Shown here in pieces: positions 44,502 to 57,156 of a stretch of DNA of 64,000 bases; the stretch's first letter is position 1; every line of letters begins with the position of its first letter. The stretch spans positions 140,786 through 204,785 of the forward strand of contig SGPL01000002.1 in the NCBI GenBank assembly GCA_004802705.1. Reading direction: 5' to 3'. The notes below the pieces were generated by a model, which made no database searches, was not told the origin of the DNA, and was given only the letters and a program-made list of their open reading frames with translations. Made by a program: the position numbers and the translations under genes. Origin of the DNA: Bondarzewia mesenterica. Lineage: Eukaryota; Basidiomycota; Agaricomycetes; Russulales; Bondarzewiaceae.

Positions 44502-46580
44502 CTAAGGGTCCTCAATGCCGCCGCCGCCAGTCAAATTTTTGTCCAGAGAAGCTATAGAAGGCCCAGGGACAGCACCAGGAAGAGAACTGTATCCAGAGCC
44601 CGCAACAGTGTTGGTAGCCCAAGCGACACCAGTCCCAGCGCCAAAAGAATTGCGCCACCTGCCGCTTTGGACGCACTTGCTCGCCTGCTCCAAGATCGTG
44701 CGGTAGAGCGTATTGTTAAAGCCGATGCATTGCAAACCAACGCAGGCAACCTTCAGTGCACCGGCAGAATAGAGTTGGGTCACTTCGTACACGTTCTGTG
44801 GGGAGGTGTTCTTGCGGTTGACGAGAGTCTCTTTGATAAGGATCTGTGAGGTCTGAAAGGATTCGATATAACGCGCGCGCGCGAGGAAAGACTTTGCTAT
44901 AAATGATGCCAATGGACGGGGGACGATCAACGAACCTCGTCAGAAAGCTGTTCCCATTCTGTTGTCGTGAGGTCTTCAAGCCTCATAGCTTTGTACACGC
45001 CGGCGTAGTACCATTTTCCATCCTTGTTATAGAAGCACTCTGGAACAAATAAGATTGGTCAGTATAGGAGATATAATATGCGTTGAATGGGTGTCATGAA
45101 GGACAGTATGACTTGATACATGATCCGATGATAGACTATAAGCATACCAGTCGGCTTGTTCATCCTGCCAATGACATCTACCATCGACCAGCGATGAGCT
45201 GTTATCACCCGAGGGTTGGTATTGCACTTGTACAAAGGTGTGAGAAGGTATCCGTGCTCTTCACGTTCCGGGCACCAAGCCGTAGTAAGGTGCTGGAAGA
45301 CACGGTAATTAGAGAGCCTGGATGACACAACGTCATTTCAAGATATATGCTTCACAACAGAAAAGACGAACGAATTTCTCAAGGACTGTTCAATGAGGGG
45401 TCAGCAAGCAGCTTGCAATCTGAGGTTCAAAAGACGCACGCCTGTTGCGTTTGCGAGGAATTCATGCAAAGTGAAAGGAGCGGGGATTGTAATTGGTCTC
45501 AGTGCATCGGAAGGGATGCCTGCAGGAATAGGAAGGGAAGCTAGAGTTGCGTGTCGTGCTTTGATCAAATCTTCAGGATTGAGAGCGTTTGGCGCAGTGA
45601 CCACCTACGGATATTCAGTGAGAAAATTGGACACTCATAATGAGCACGGTAAGTCTGTATGAAGATACCTTGATATCCAGCTCATTGGAATCTTGCACGA
45701 TGATCGAATTGGGAGAATACTGTATTCTTGAAACCAGCATCTGAGGAGAGGGCAGTCGAGAAGGGTTATTAAATGTAGCTTCGCGAAGTACTCGTAAAGC
45801 GTCTTGACGTGCTAGCTGGGCAGCACTCTCTGGAGTCATATCGCGAGACGATGGTGTGGGTGTCTAGAACAGATGATGCGTCGTAACGTTAGCCTGAAAA
45901 GTTCACAATGCATTAAACGAGACCCTACCTGAGACCGGTCGCGTTGACGCTCCTCGTAAGACGGGGGACTATCGTTCGGACTGATGACGGACTGTCGCTC
46001 CTTGACCATCCGAAATTCGTCGCGAAACTCCTGGATAATGGTCTGACGCCGAGACACTTCCCCGCCAATCGGCTCAGTGATAACCAGTAAGGGCTCTGTG
46101 CTGGGACAAGTTGCAGCGACCGCCTGTTCTTCGCCGTCTGCGCTCAGCAATTTGTTCTCGAGTTCCTTTTTCTCGCGCATGAGAATGTCAATAGTCGCGG
46201 TCTTTTCCTGAATGGACTTGCAAGCGACATTGAGATGTTGAACGACAGCGTCCCGTGCAGCAATAGCTTCGGATAATCGCATTCGTTCAAGTTGAATTGA
46301 GATAGCAATGTCCGCGGAAGACATAGGGTCCTTTAAAAGTGTATCATGGCGGTAAATGACAGTATAAGCGAGTGTCTAGTCAAGTGGGCTGTTGAGAGTA
46401 ATAGATACTCACAATGCTCTTACTGTGGTCTCCATCCGCTTTCCCTGATTCCTGAGCAACATAGGGATTGTAAGATGCAACATCAAGAATTCCATTGTCT
46501 AAGAATTGACGAGGAGAAATTGTCTCCGTCGCCATCATCGTCCCGACCAGCGAAGAAGACGGCGACCTAGTAATTAGCAA
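44502..46580 (-). CDS. DUF6697-like Agaricomycete protein with coiled coil
   Basis: Eight exons: 46580-46413, 46330-45929, 45863-45669, 45604-45440, 45385-45372, 45317-45148, 45039-44936, 44852-44502, about 522 aa, all phases consistent. The N-terminal third has a coiled coil (HLNVACKSIQEKTATIDILM onward). The C-terminal half carries a conserved domain: SNYRVFQHLTTAWCPEREEH, GYLLTPLYKCNTNPR, GKWYYAGVYKAMRLEDLTTT, and LKVACVGLQCIGFNNTLYR. I believe this is the DUF6697 domain of mushroom-forming fungi; function unknown. Exon 5 is only 14 nt, yet both flanking introns are 54 bp with good ends and the phase fits only with it. Start choice: the ATG at 46580 or a second one at 46538. The first exon joins through DPMSSADIAIS. 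Confidence 0.72.
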
Positions 46581-47673
46581 GTGTGAGGTAGACGACAGCT
46601 TTAAGAGTGGCTAATCGCGGAGTCTAAACTCTTATTGGGCGAGCTATCCCAAGTTCAAACTCAGATAGTTCGAAGAATTCCTTATTTGGTACATATTGAT
46701 CTTAGTTGCGAATCATTGCAAATTTGACAATCAGTGTTGCAGCTGTTGCTGCATGTAAGTACAGTATATGCTCAACGCACTCGGATGCACGGTCCAATGA
46801 CAGTCGTATACTGAAGTTGTAGTCAGTATTTAGCTGTGCCAATCTGATCTGTTGACAAGGTTTGCACAATCAAGATTTCCTTTTGCGGCTATTGAGAACC
46901 ATCGCCCACCATCGCAATCCAAAATCGTAATACAACTGCTCATCTCAAGGCTAATCCTGCTCATTGCTAAGTATGAATATAAAAAAAGGTCTGATCTAGT
47001 CATGAAACGGCGAAGTCAGCTGTCGGAAGGAGATCAGAGGAGTAGAGGCGCAATGGGCCACGCGGAAGCACCGGAGACAAACCAGATCAAAACTTCATCA
47101 AACCTCAGTGAGCCTCAGTATCAGACTACATTAGGACTCAGAAGAACCACAACTCAAAGAACCCAAAGGTTCCCGTGGTGTGCAAACTTGCCTGGACGAA
47201 ATTGAAGAGTAGAGTACGGACTTTGCAGTGCCTCAGATTACAGCGGTCCTTTCGACACTTTTCAAGATCTTGCTCGGAAGGCCTCTCCGTGCTTCATCAT
47301 AATCAGCTCTCAGATGATGTCGAAAGTCCTACCGAATGCAAGCATAAAATTGAACGAGACTAGAGGCCTGGCCCCGCGATCTGTAATAAACCACGAGAAA
47401 TTATATACAGTACTGTTCATGAAATCTGCGGTCACTAAAACGTATGCTCTGGCGGCCAGCACCTTGCATATGTGTTCGTTAACAGTAAGTAAGTAGTACA
47501 ATAGTGTCTCGAGAACAGGCAGAGTAAATACGGAACCAAATTTGTAACGGTGAAATTTCCGCCGGATACCAAGTCGAATCGTCTTGCCCGCAATCCACAT
47601 CCTCTCCCCATCGTCCGCGAACGATCATTACCATGCGCACAAGCTCTGCCTTCAGGGTCGTAATAAAATACCA
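46581..47673. other. Intergenic, no gene supported
   Basis: The 5' side of the DUF6697-like gene and the 3' side of the P450. Frames such as 46852-47205 (plus) contain no recognisable protein. AT content is higher than in coding regions. Confidence 0.5.
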
Positions 47674-48925
47674 CTAACATGTTCCCTTGCCAGACGACTC
47701 CCCATGAAGTGAGATGAACCATCCATCCCAACCTTGCCTCCCCCCGATTTTATCACCACGCACAATAGTCAGGGGCACCTCATCATTCATAGAATCCACA
47801 CGCTCCATCACAGCCGCAGCCATAATCGCAGCCATCTTGGGAGCCACACTGTATGCGATGCATTTGAGGGGTCCGTAACTGAACGGAAGCAGAGAACTCT
47901 TTTGCTTTGTAGTCAAAACGTGTGGGGTGAAACCGCATAGGATCGAAGTCCAGGGCGTCGTCGCACCAGATGCTAGGGTTCTTGTGAAGAGTATTGATGT
48001 CTGCGGTAACAGTATGAGTCAGACTATTACACAGCCATTCAGATAAGCCCGTGGGGATAGATTCGATGAAGGACTGAAGTAAATGAGGGAAGGAAGGGGG
48101 GATGGCCCTCGCAATGTGCTTGGTCGGAGGATGTACGCGTAGGATCTCGTTGACGTATGCTTCCACGCTTGGCCTATCTCCCGGAAAGTTACAGAATTGA
48201 TCATTGGTGGGATGGTCTAGGAACGACCGGAAGGTGGCGCGATCGTCGATATCGGCAGCGCGCGCGACTGCGATGGCGACGACCCGCCACATAGTCTCGT
48301 ACGTCGGAATGATATAGTCCAATAGATGGTCATCATGCCCGACGTGCGGGAACCATTTATTGAGGTGGTTATTCACCTGATTCAGAAGCCCTGGCGGCGG
48401 CATGGCATCCGTCTTGGAGAGAGCCCACAGCTCGCTTATGGCATCCGTGACGAACTGGACGTCGTCATAGTCGATAGCCGCGGCATCAGCACCCAAGAGA
48501 GCGATGGAGATGATATAGAATGTAATGATTCTGTGAAATTTGGCAAAATCGATCGGGGATCCGTCCGCGACACTAGCCTTGTCCTGCGCATCCAGGAGAG
48601 CGCGTTCCACAGTCGAACGGGCTGTGTGCTGCAAACAGAGCCAATCACGGTAGCTGCGAGGAAGAAATGAAGTGGTCTTTGCTATGAACTGGCGGTGGAC
48701 CTCGGGATCGTCTGATACGAATGTGTTCGTGATTCCAAGAATGCGTATCAGGCGCACGTTGGGGTTTGCGCGGGAGCGGAGCGCGCATTCCTTGAACATG
48801 CCAGGTGAAGGGTTCAAAAGCTGTTGGATTTTCTCCAGAGTGAACACAATTCTGGATTTTCTGGAGAAGCGCACGCAGATAAAGATTGAGAGGACAACGG
48901 AGACGAAAACGATGATGAAAAACAT
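47674..48925 (-). CDS. Divergent cytochrome P450, one apparent frameshift
   Basis: P450-like protein of about 416 aa, intronless in this reading. It starts with a membrane anchor (MFFIIVFVSVVLSIFICVRF) and has the K-helix ExxR motif in YVNEILRVHPP, the PERF-equivalent DFDPMRFHP, and the haem-binding FSYGPLKCIAYS (Cys ligand) near the C terminus. The last two lie in different frames: one surplus base near 47921-47927 must be removed between FHP and LTTKQKSS. The protein is shorter than typical P450s (about 500 aa), and the I-helix lacks the usual AGxDT, having IIPTYETMWRVV instead. I believe a divergent family of this type occurs in mushrooms. Either a functional gene with a sequencing error or a young pseudogene; several single-base errors elsewhere favour the former. 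Substrate unknown. Confidence 0.7.
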
Positions 48926-50396
48926 AATGGTCCTAAACCTTATGTTGATGCAGCAGGCTAGGAATCCTTTTATACGTGCCCGCCACACAACATTGATATC
49001 ATCGCGCAGCAACACGTACCGTATTGATGTGATCCTAGGACAGGATGCAAATAAAAAGAAACGCAGCATGGGTGACAGGATTACTAGACTAGGAAGGACT
49101 CACATTCAAAACTGTCGGAAGAAATTCGTCGCCCATGACTTCTCAGTCACGTCAACAACCATAAGGAAATTGATGCATGGAGTTGAGCTTCCAATACCGA
49201 GTCAGATCACAGCTAACCGTACTGCGCCGTTGAAGCCAACTTCTTCCCTCGAGCTTTTCAGACTATGGATCATTGTGTAATATCACGAATATGAGGATGT
49301 CCGAGTCGCCGCCGCAGCACTCGTCATGAACAATATTGTGAGACTATTTGATGGAGGGTGATGAGTTGCACTCACAGAGTGGCACAACGTAAGAGGGGAG
49401 AGGCTGTCACAAAGAAGTATGGGCTGAATCAGCGTCCTGGTGCACAGAGCGCGGCATCTCAAGAAGCAACGACTCGATTGGGCTCAGGCATTCCATTTTC
49501 AAACACATGAGGATCAGACACACGACGGAGCAGCGCCCACATACCTGGAATTGAGTGTATACCAACGGCCCACACGCCCCTGCATGCTGCAAAACCTAGA
49601 CATATGCAGTCAGTTATGTAATGTTTGTGAAGAAGTAATTCGTTGCATACTGTGGATCTAATTGAGTGCTACGCCGCAGCTTATACGGTCGTTACTGCGC
49701 AGTGCATCACCTGTGATGAGTTGGGAGGCTAGTATAGTAGCATCCCACTCCACTTCAACGTTCAGAGTCGAATCATGCGCTGCAACATGCTGGTAAGAAG
49801 CATATTATGTATGAAATGGTGATGCCATGTACACCGATCCTGCGCTCGCATACTACAAACTCTCGAGCGACGGAGGCTCACCAAATGAAGCGCCCATGTG
49901 ACAGGTTCTAGAATGATGAAGAAAGGATGGTTGCAGGAGAGAACTTTCTGGTCCAAAAGAAGGCGGAGGTCATCGACAGGATTACAGCTGGAGAGAAAGC
50001 ATGAACTCACGCTAGTCTCCTTTGCAGACCTCACACAGAACATAGTCGCTCTGTGTATGAAAAACTCACGCCATATCAGCATGGTATTAGTAACTTCGTT
50101 GATGTCCTTACATCAAACTCGGAGCCGCAGCGTAGCCGTCAGCATCACAAGATCAAGATATCCTGCACACAGCCTACGCTCCACATATCCTTCCACAAAC
50201 CGTGGTCTCTGTCGTCAGCCTTCATGCATTGATGGTTGTACGTCGTACGCACTACAGCTCAGATACACAAGACCACTGGCAGTTCCGAATCACCCCTCAT
50301 ATTCACAGAACAGTTTGAGAACATGGACTTCGACACAATGTGCCTACCATGAATGCTATTCGTGAGAGCAAAACTGCCGAATGCGAAAAGGCAGAT
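48926..50396. other. Intergenic with unrecognised short frames
   Basis: Some minus-strand frames are hydrophobic (for example 50082-49762) but have no complete gene structure. 50010-50060 matches 11763-11810 in inverted orientation (about 50 bp, mostly identical), so part of this stretch is a dispersed repeat or a decayed multicopy exon. Confidence 0.45.
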
Positions 50397-51558
50397 TTAC
50401 TGAGGGATGAAGAGTTTGTTCACCAGCCCGTTCTGCTCAACGATCTTCTTCTTCCAGTCCCTCTCCATTTCACCCAGATCCCAGTTGGAATTGAAGTACC
50501 TGAGTGGTCAAGTCAGAAACTGCGCAACGCGGTCATATAGTGTACACGGACCTTCCGCTGAGCCAGTCTGCCTTGCCAGCCGTAATATAGAGCATTGTTG
50601 AGGCTGAAAGTGAGACAGAGTCATCAAACGTTACAGGGGCCTTCGACCTTGTCGACAGAGAGGTCGGAACAGCCCCAGGATGCATAGCGAAAGCCTTGAC
50701 TTCGGGATTCTCTGAAGAAGGCAATGCAGAGCACGGATTAGCCAGGCTGTGACATGGAAGAATATGAGGTACTATACCAAGGACAATGAACTCGACCAGC
50801 CGATTAAGAACGTGCTTGGACATGTTGTAGTCACTCCCGAATGGAAGTCGCAATTGGCCAACTTCGGAGGACAAGACTATGACATAGCCTCTCGTCCTCT
50901 GCAAGTGGGGAACAGCGAAACTATCGCAGAATGCGTCAGGTATACGCAGGGAAGATAAAGACGCCGTATCAAGCACTGACTGGACTGCATTATACACCCC
51001 GCGAACGTTTACCTCCAAGGTGTACCACCAACTATCAGGATCATCCTGCGCGAAAGCTACGGGATATAAATGATTGTTAAACTCGTGTTATCAAACGAAT
51101 AACTCACGCTTCTCCAGCGGCCTGGTCACCCCTGCATTCGCAATGAGGATGTCAAGTCGACCAAATGTGTCAATGGTGGTCTTGATGGCTTGTTCGACCT
51201 CCTTGGTGTGCGTGACGTCGGCAGCAAAAGTTAACACTGAAGCCTTGGGAACCACGTTCAGGATGGCGGCCTTGACAGTGTCAAGAGTGGTGTGGTTGCG
51301 CGCAACCAGCACCAACGACGCGCCGGCATGGGCAAACTGCGTCGCTGTCTCCTCTCCGATGCCTCGAGAGGCACCAGTTATGAAGACGACTTTGCCCTTA
51401 AAGGTTTGGGCATCGTAGTGGATTTGGGGATCAATAGTAGGGTAGACGCTGCGGAGATCAACAATCAGCTGTCGGATGAAAGCTATTCAACGTTCAGTGA
51501 TCACGTACTTCTTGTGCAAAGTGACAGGAAGGACTTCGGCGATGCCTACGATAGACAT
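50397..51558 (-). CDS. Short-chain dehydrogenase/reductase (SDR)
   Basis: Classical SDR oxidoreductase of about 310 aa in five exons: 51558-51509, 51448-51108, 51056-50778, 50711-50552, 50499-50397. The NAD(P)-binding motif is TGASRGIG after KGKVVFI, then DVTHTKEVEQAI and the NAG motif in LIANAGVTRP. The catalytic Ser lies in VIVLSSEVGQL and the Tyr-Lys pair in YNMSKHVLNR, followed by AMHPGAVPTSLS. Exon 1 joins exon 2 at LPVTLHKN to VYPTIDPQIHY, using the acceptor at ctccgcag; other acceptors give stops. No targeting signal is evident. The cofactor and substrate cannot be told, although mushroom relatives are often annotated as NAD(P)-binding Rossmann proteins of secondary metabolism. It lies near a P450 on the same strand but 1.5 kb away, too little to call a cluster. 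Confidence 0.88.
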
Positions 51559-52773
51559 TGGCGATTGCGATGAAGTTTGATTGAGCTGTAAAGGTTCGAA
51601 GAATCGACTGATGATCTTTGGCGACTGTAATCCGAAAATTTCAACATTTATATGATCCAAGCTCACAACTGAACATCGCAAAAAGAAGAGAAGTTAGGTG
51701 CAAGTTCGGCGCAAGTTCGGCCAACTGAGTAATGCACAAAAATTTTACGCGACTCCAGCCGCATGTTACCAAGATTTTTGCAGCCTAAGGGGAGTATCGA
51801 GATTGACGTCTTGATTGCTGACAACCAGAGCTGCGAGGCCTTCGAAAATACCTAGATGTCTCCGTGGCTGACCAACACAGAAGACGTCGTTCTGTACTAA
51901 AGGATGCGGCCGACAATGACCGAATACCACATCAAACGTTGACTCATCGAGGCAAAATAAGGAGTCTTACAAGGACGATCCAGGACGATCCCCGATCCCC
52001 GAGGTGATTCGAATTTCAGGGTCTACGTTGCTTTTTGACCGCCAATTGCATCCGTAATGTCCTCTTCTGAAGTCCGCAGAGTAGACACATAGCGCATGTT
52101 AAGTGCATTGTCACCCCTCTTTCTCGCCACTATCAAGACGTACCACTGGAGGCCGTTCTACCGTGTCTGAACCCTTCTCACATGAGTCTCAGTACTACAG
52201 ATCAGATATGGAGACTACGTTTACTCACCACAAGATCGCGCGGATAGCGTGTGCATACTCCGTCCACCTCCCAGTCCGCATCATGCAACAAAGTTGCTCT
52301 CGTTCTTTGAGGCTGTAAAATGCACGGACAATCACCTCTTCTATGCTACAACAGCAATCGAAATGGGCGACAGCTCAGTCACGTCGGGAATGGGTGCGCT
52401 GAGAAAATGGCGCGAACGGATCCCTTGCAACGATCTTGGCTCTCTCAAGAGATAGGGAAATAACAGTACGTTATCGAATATAACTCTCATTACCAGAATT
52501 ATGGTTAACAGCCTTCGAATTCCATCAGTAGATCAATCATTAAGAACTATGTCGAAAGGCGTACTTGATGAGAGCACGACAACAGCGGTGCGAGACGTTC
52601 ACCGAAAGTCACAGCAAGGTCTTGATCTGCTGGAGTGGACTCCGAAAGAAAGAACAGCTTCGACGGAAACAATGCCTTCTTCCATGATGTTATACTGCTA
52701 GAGCTTTCAAGCAAGCATCATGCATTTTCTTTACAGCGTAACCGGCGACGGTAGTCTCCCAAGTGTCGCTGGA
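51559..52773. other. Intergenic, no gene supported
   Basis: Only short frames without recognisable content. An in-frame ATG at 51681 could extend the SDR protein, but the upstream codons look non-coding. No RNA gene or mobile element seen. Confidence 0.5.
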
Positions 52774-55700
52774 TCATACTACCTCCTCCACTCTCTCGTT
52801 CGCGACCCAACAATAATGACCACAACCAGCTGCACATGGATGTCCCATCAGCTGATGCGATTGTGCAAGGGTCCCAGGTGTTGGGACGGTTGAAATGTCC
52901 ACTTTTGTCTCCGTAGCTTCGTTACCTTCTTCGTCCACCATCTCGGCCCTAGATCTAGATAGTGAGCGTCCCCGTGAACCAACCTCACTTGGCGGTGGTG
53001 ATGGAGGTATTGAAACCTCGAGCAAGGGTTGCTGTGCGTAGTATCGTCGATAACAATCTTGGTGTCCGCCATGTGAACATATAGGGCACTGAAAAAGCAT
53101 GGTCCGCACTGGAAGGTGGCTGCATAAGTGATATTAGCACGGGAGACAGATCAAAGACAGTGAATACAAAGCCCACCAGATTGCGCATTTAGCAGAATAG
53201 CCTTTGCAATTCGAGCAAATTGTGCTATGCTGCTGAAGAAGAATCGGTTTCTCGCAGCGTCCGCATGAAACGTACACCGTCGTTTGAAGCTGAATGAATG
53301 AGTTGCCGCAGCAGAAGCAAGGGTGGAAATAGAATGACATACTTTGGTCGTAGCGCGGACCTCTTCAGCTGGTACATGCTTCCGCATATATGCAGCAGAA
53401 GTGTGTAGCCTGAGTCTCGTCAGCAGTTCTATACAGAAAACAGTCAGATACTCTAACCCAGCGATACAAGGCACAGGAAAAGCTTACCAATGTAGCTCTC
53501 CACAAACGCCACCAGTCTCTGATTGCTAACCTCCAAGCAGTCCTGCGCGACAAGCGACATCATGGCACACATCTGCATGTCACCCTCCTCCGCGTACCCT
53601 TCTAATGCTGCTCTGGCCGCTTTCCAGCCAACATCATATAACCTCTCCTCCTGCTGTCGAATATCCTCTTTCAGTCGCTGCTCTTGCATACTATCATTAC
53701 GAACCCGCCTTCCCCTTACCAAACTCATGCCCAACAAGCTCCCCTCCACGGCTCCCGCCGTACCGAGCTTCCCCTGTCCAGGGGAGCCGTCAATCCCGAC
53801 GCCCAATCCACGCAAACTCAACCTTTCCTCGCTCATTCTTCCTGCCTCATGTTCATGCCCCTTCGAGGACGTGTCCTCCACAGTCACTGTTCGCACACTA
53901 GTCTTCGAATTCTGTTTTTCCAGCAGAGGTGGGGCCTGTGGCTGTATCAGCATCGGTGCTGAATCGGCCACCGTCGAATTGCGACTCCGCGTCTTCGCAC
54001 GAATTATTGAAGTTCCCCTCGATCGAGTTTGGGATCTTGACTTAGACCGCTGGACGTTGGATGCCATTTTGGCAAGTACAAGCCGCGTCGACCCATCTTC
54101 CTCAGAGCTATGCGGCTCTGTATCTGTCGAACAGGGTGAAGGCGAGTCATCCTCGTCATCTTGACCATCCTCATGCTCATCTTCCGTCCACGTCTGTTGC
54201 CCTGCTACGCGCGAGAGAGGGCTGGGGTGTGGTGCACCGCCCTGAAGGCGAGTAAATGCCAGATTTATGGGCGTTACTGCGAGTGGTACTCGTCGTTCCC
54301 GATCAGCAGAGGTCATCGTTTCGCCAACACTTTTCCCGCTTGTGCCGCTGCCGCTGCTCGAATCCGAATCGTCTAGAGCACCCTCGCCGACGTGCCGTAG
54401 ATTGATAGGTGCACTCGATAGAGAACCGATGCTGTCACTGAGAGGTATGGAGGATGAAGGTGAAGAGATTGAAGGACGACGAAACGACGAAAATGCCCGT
54501 GGTCGTTGATCAAGTAAGCTGGAGTTGGACGAACGGCGAGGGAAGATACTCGTGGGCCGGGAAGTGGAGGGCGTATTAAGTGATTCAGGGCTTGCAGTAA
54601 TACTGAGAGCGAATACAGACGGTACACGGTGGGGAGAGGGAGAATTTGATGGGGATGATCGCAGCGGTGGAGTCCCACGACGGGGAGAATGTCCTGGACT
54701 ATTCCGTGGCGGCGGTGGCGGCAGGTCGGAGGTTGAGGCGCGAGTTGGTGGATGAAGTGAGCTAGGAGAAGCATGGACGCCTCCTGTGCTCGGGATCGCT
54801 GCTGGTGCGGAGAGTGAATGCGGGAAAGTCGGGTACATGAGCGGTAAAGGGGATAGCGGGGGAGTTGGTGGTCGAGATTGCAAAGGCGTTGGCGTTGTTG
54901 GTGTTAGAAGAGATTGCAGCAGCAACCACGTTTGGGCAGCGTGTACACGATTATGCTGATGGGCGACCTACAGGGCCTTTGTCTTCAGATGCCGCAGAAA
55001 GAAAAAAAAATTAGGCAAACCTCTGCATTGGTACCGCATATAGCACTTTTCGTAGCTCCCTCATAGATGTAGCCCGTAGCCGTCCCCTCAAACGCTTCAA
55101 GATCTCCGGAAGGTTGATCAAATCCATACGTGCCAAAGAATTGTGTCATTGGCTTATACGGTCCATCACCGAGGGCTTTCGGCTTATTCTTGCCCTCAGT
55201 TAAAGATTGCTTCTTGGCTGGATCGCTATGTGACAATTGATGGGCGTTCGATGTGGCACTCGAGATGAAGAATGAAGACATACATATCATCATAGGGAAC
55301 TTCCCAACGCGCCTTTTTGTCAGAAACAAAGGCAAGGGACCCAGTGACATCCCAAGTCGCAGCCATTCGAGGTATTGAGTCGAGTGGACGTGTCGAGTTC
55401 CTGAGGTCGAGTTGGGCAAATGTTCCTGAGGAATGCTGAACCCAAAGCGCATGAGAATCTCCGAATGCGATATCTTCCGGTGCAAAGACTCCTCAGCAAC
55501 ACGACCTATAAGCTGGTGCAATACGTTGTAAATCTTACCCATAACACCTCCTTCAACCGCGGATCCCCCCACCACCCACTTGGCAATGCACCCGCGTCTG
55601 ACATCCCATATCTCCACTGGGTCTCCGCAGTCACCGGCACCCCTATGTGGTGCTCTCACGACAGTATCCATTTCAACCTCGCCACCGTTCTCGCTTCCGG

Positions 55701-57156
55701 ATGCCGTCATATCCTGGTTTGAACCAGCCCCAAACTCCCAATTCGACACGATTGCGACCTCGCATTCATATCCAGGTCGCCAGAGCACCCGTCGTACAGG
55801 AAACGAGGTGGACAGCGTGTAGGCGGGTACATGCGAGATATGCGAATTATGTGAGGGTGTGGTCATGTCCCATACCTTCACTGTCCGATCAAGCCCCCCG
55901 CTGACGAGCCAACCACGACTGCCAGTATTGACATTATTGGCGGCGCTTGGGGGGGGTCGATTCGCTGAACACACTGGCCATACTGCTAAACGTGCTGGAA
56001 GCAACACCTTGCGTTGGTGTGATTGGGCCTATGCACCAGTCCAGCGAGAGGATAGGACCAGAATGGGCGACGGGTACACGGTCAAGCTGACCCCTCTGCG
56101 CCATCTTCAGATCCCAGCTATATAGAGATGAAACGGCTGGTCACGACGAGAGTAAAAAAGAGAAGCTCACCGATATATACTCCCGTTGTCCAGTCCGACG
56201 ACTGCTTGAACAGGATTATGAGAATCGGGAGAAAAGCTCACAGCTCGGACGGACGTCGGATGATGGATGCGAGCGATAGACTTGGACATATCCCGCAGGT
56301 CCTTTGATATGAGACAGCGGTTGTCAATGTGATTATCATGAATTGTAATCTGTGACGTACCCATACTCGAAGATCTCCATCTGCAGACGCCGTCAAGCAA
56401 TAATACGGCAGAATAGGAGAATATGCTAATTTGTGGATGGATCGGTTGTGGTCCCGCACTCTGCGTTCTTTATTTCAATCGGCCATTCAACTGGTATCAG
56501 CGAATGACACAACGTGAAGAGTAATGAGATGAAAAGAACTCACCGAACTTGGAAGCACCCATCTTATTCAAGTCCCACATGATGAGTGCTCCGCTGCGCG
56601 CACTAGTTATGATCTTCTGATCAAAGGCTAATTCCAAGTTGGCCGACATGCGGGACTAACGAGCAAAAAAAAAAGGAATGTGGACGTACTGGAACGACCC
56701 CAGACTACATCCGTAGTGACATTATCAATCTTGACAGTACCACCCTTCCACAAGTTCCTGGAGGCATCGATTCTATGTCCTCCTAAACCGACCGAAGACT
56801 TATGATCCGGCGTAAGAGTAGACGACGAAGGCGAAATTCTCAGGATTCGGAGGCCTGCCCAACAATGTCAATGCCACCGTGTTAATCTGTGATTTTCACT
56901 CACATTCTCTCCCGGCAACAACACAACGCGTTCCATCTTCGCTCTTAGAGAGTGCCCCGTTGCCGCTTGGGGTAGCTCTAGGAAGTCTTACAGTCCGAAT
57001 AGGTCCCTGGTACCCGTGTGTCCGCGCGTCCGAGTAGATGTCCGACAACGTGTGCAGTGATTGAGACGAAGATGGGTGTATGTGGAGAGATGGTCTGCGG
57101 GGTCTTGTCTGTGGTGGTGTGGACAACATGGCGCTTTGTACGAATCGCTCAGACAT
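52774..57156 (-). CDS. RTC1: WDR24/Rtc1 (Sea2), SEA/GATOR2 complex subunit
   Basis: WD40 and RING protein of the SEA (GATOR2) complex, which activates TORC1 in response to amino acids at the vacuole. Twelve exons: 57156-56904, 56854-56690, 56627-56544, 56467-56361, 56301-56171, 56117-55539, 55473-55284, 55225-55021, 54967-53488, 53428-53343, 53289-53177, 53119-52774, about 1,245 aa. WD repeats include SARSGALIMWDL, TASADGDLRVWDL, GLDNGSIYRWDL and SGGLDRTVKVWDM. A long Ser/Pro-rich region (exon 9) precedes a helical domain and a C-terminal zinc-binding RING (CGRCEKP, CSNC, CAICHLP, CPICSHGGHQDCY, CAAGCGHYC). One surplus base in the C8 run (plus-strand G8, 55949-55956) breaks the frame in exon 6; the exon length also shows one extra nucleotide. 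All other phases are consistent. Confidence 0.92.

Noticed and set aside
47674..51558. P450 and short-chain dehydrogenase as a secondary-metabolite gene cluster
   Set aside because: They are 1.5 kb apart with no synthase, terpene cyclase or transporter near them; two oxidoreductase genes alone do not make a cluster.
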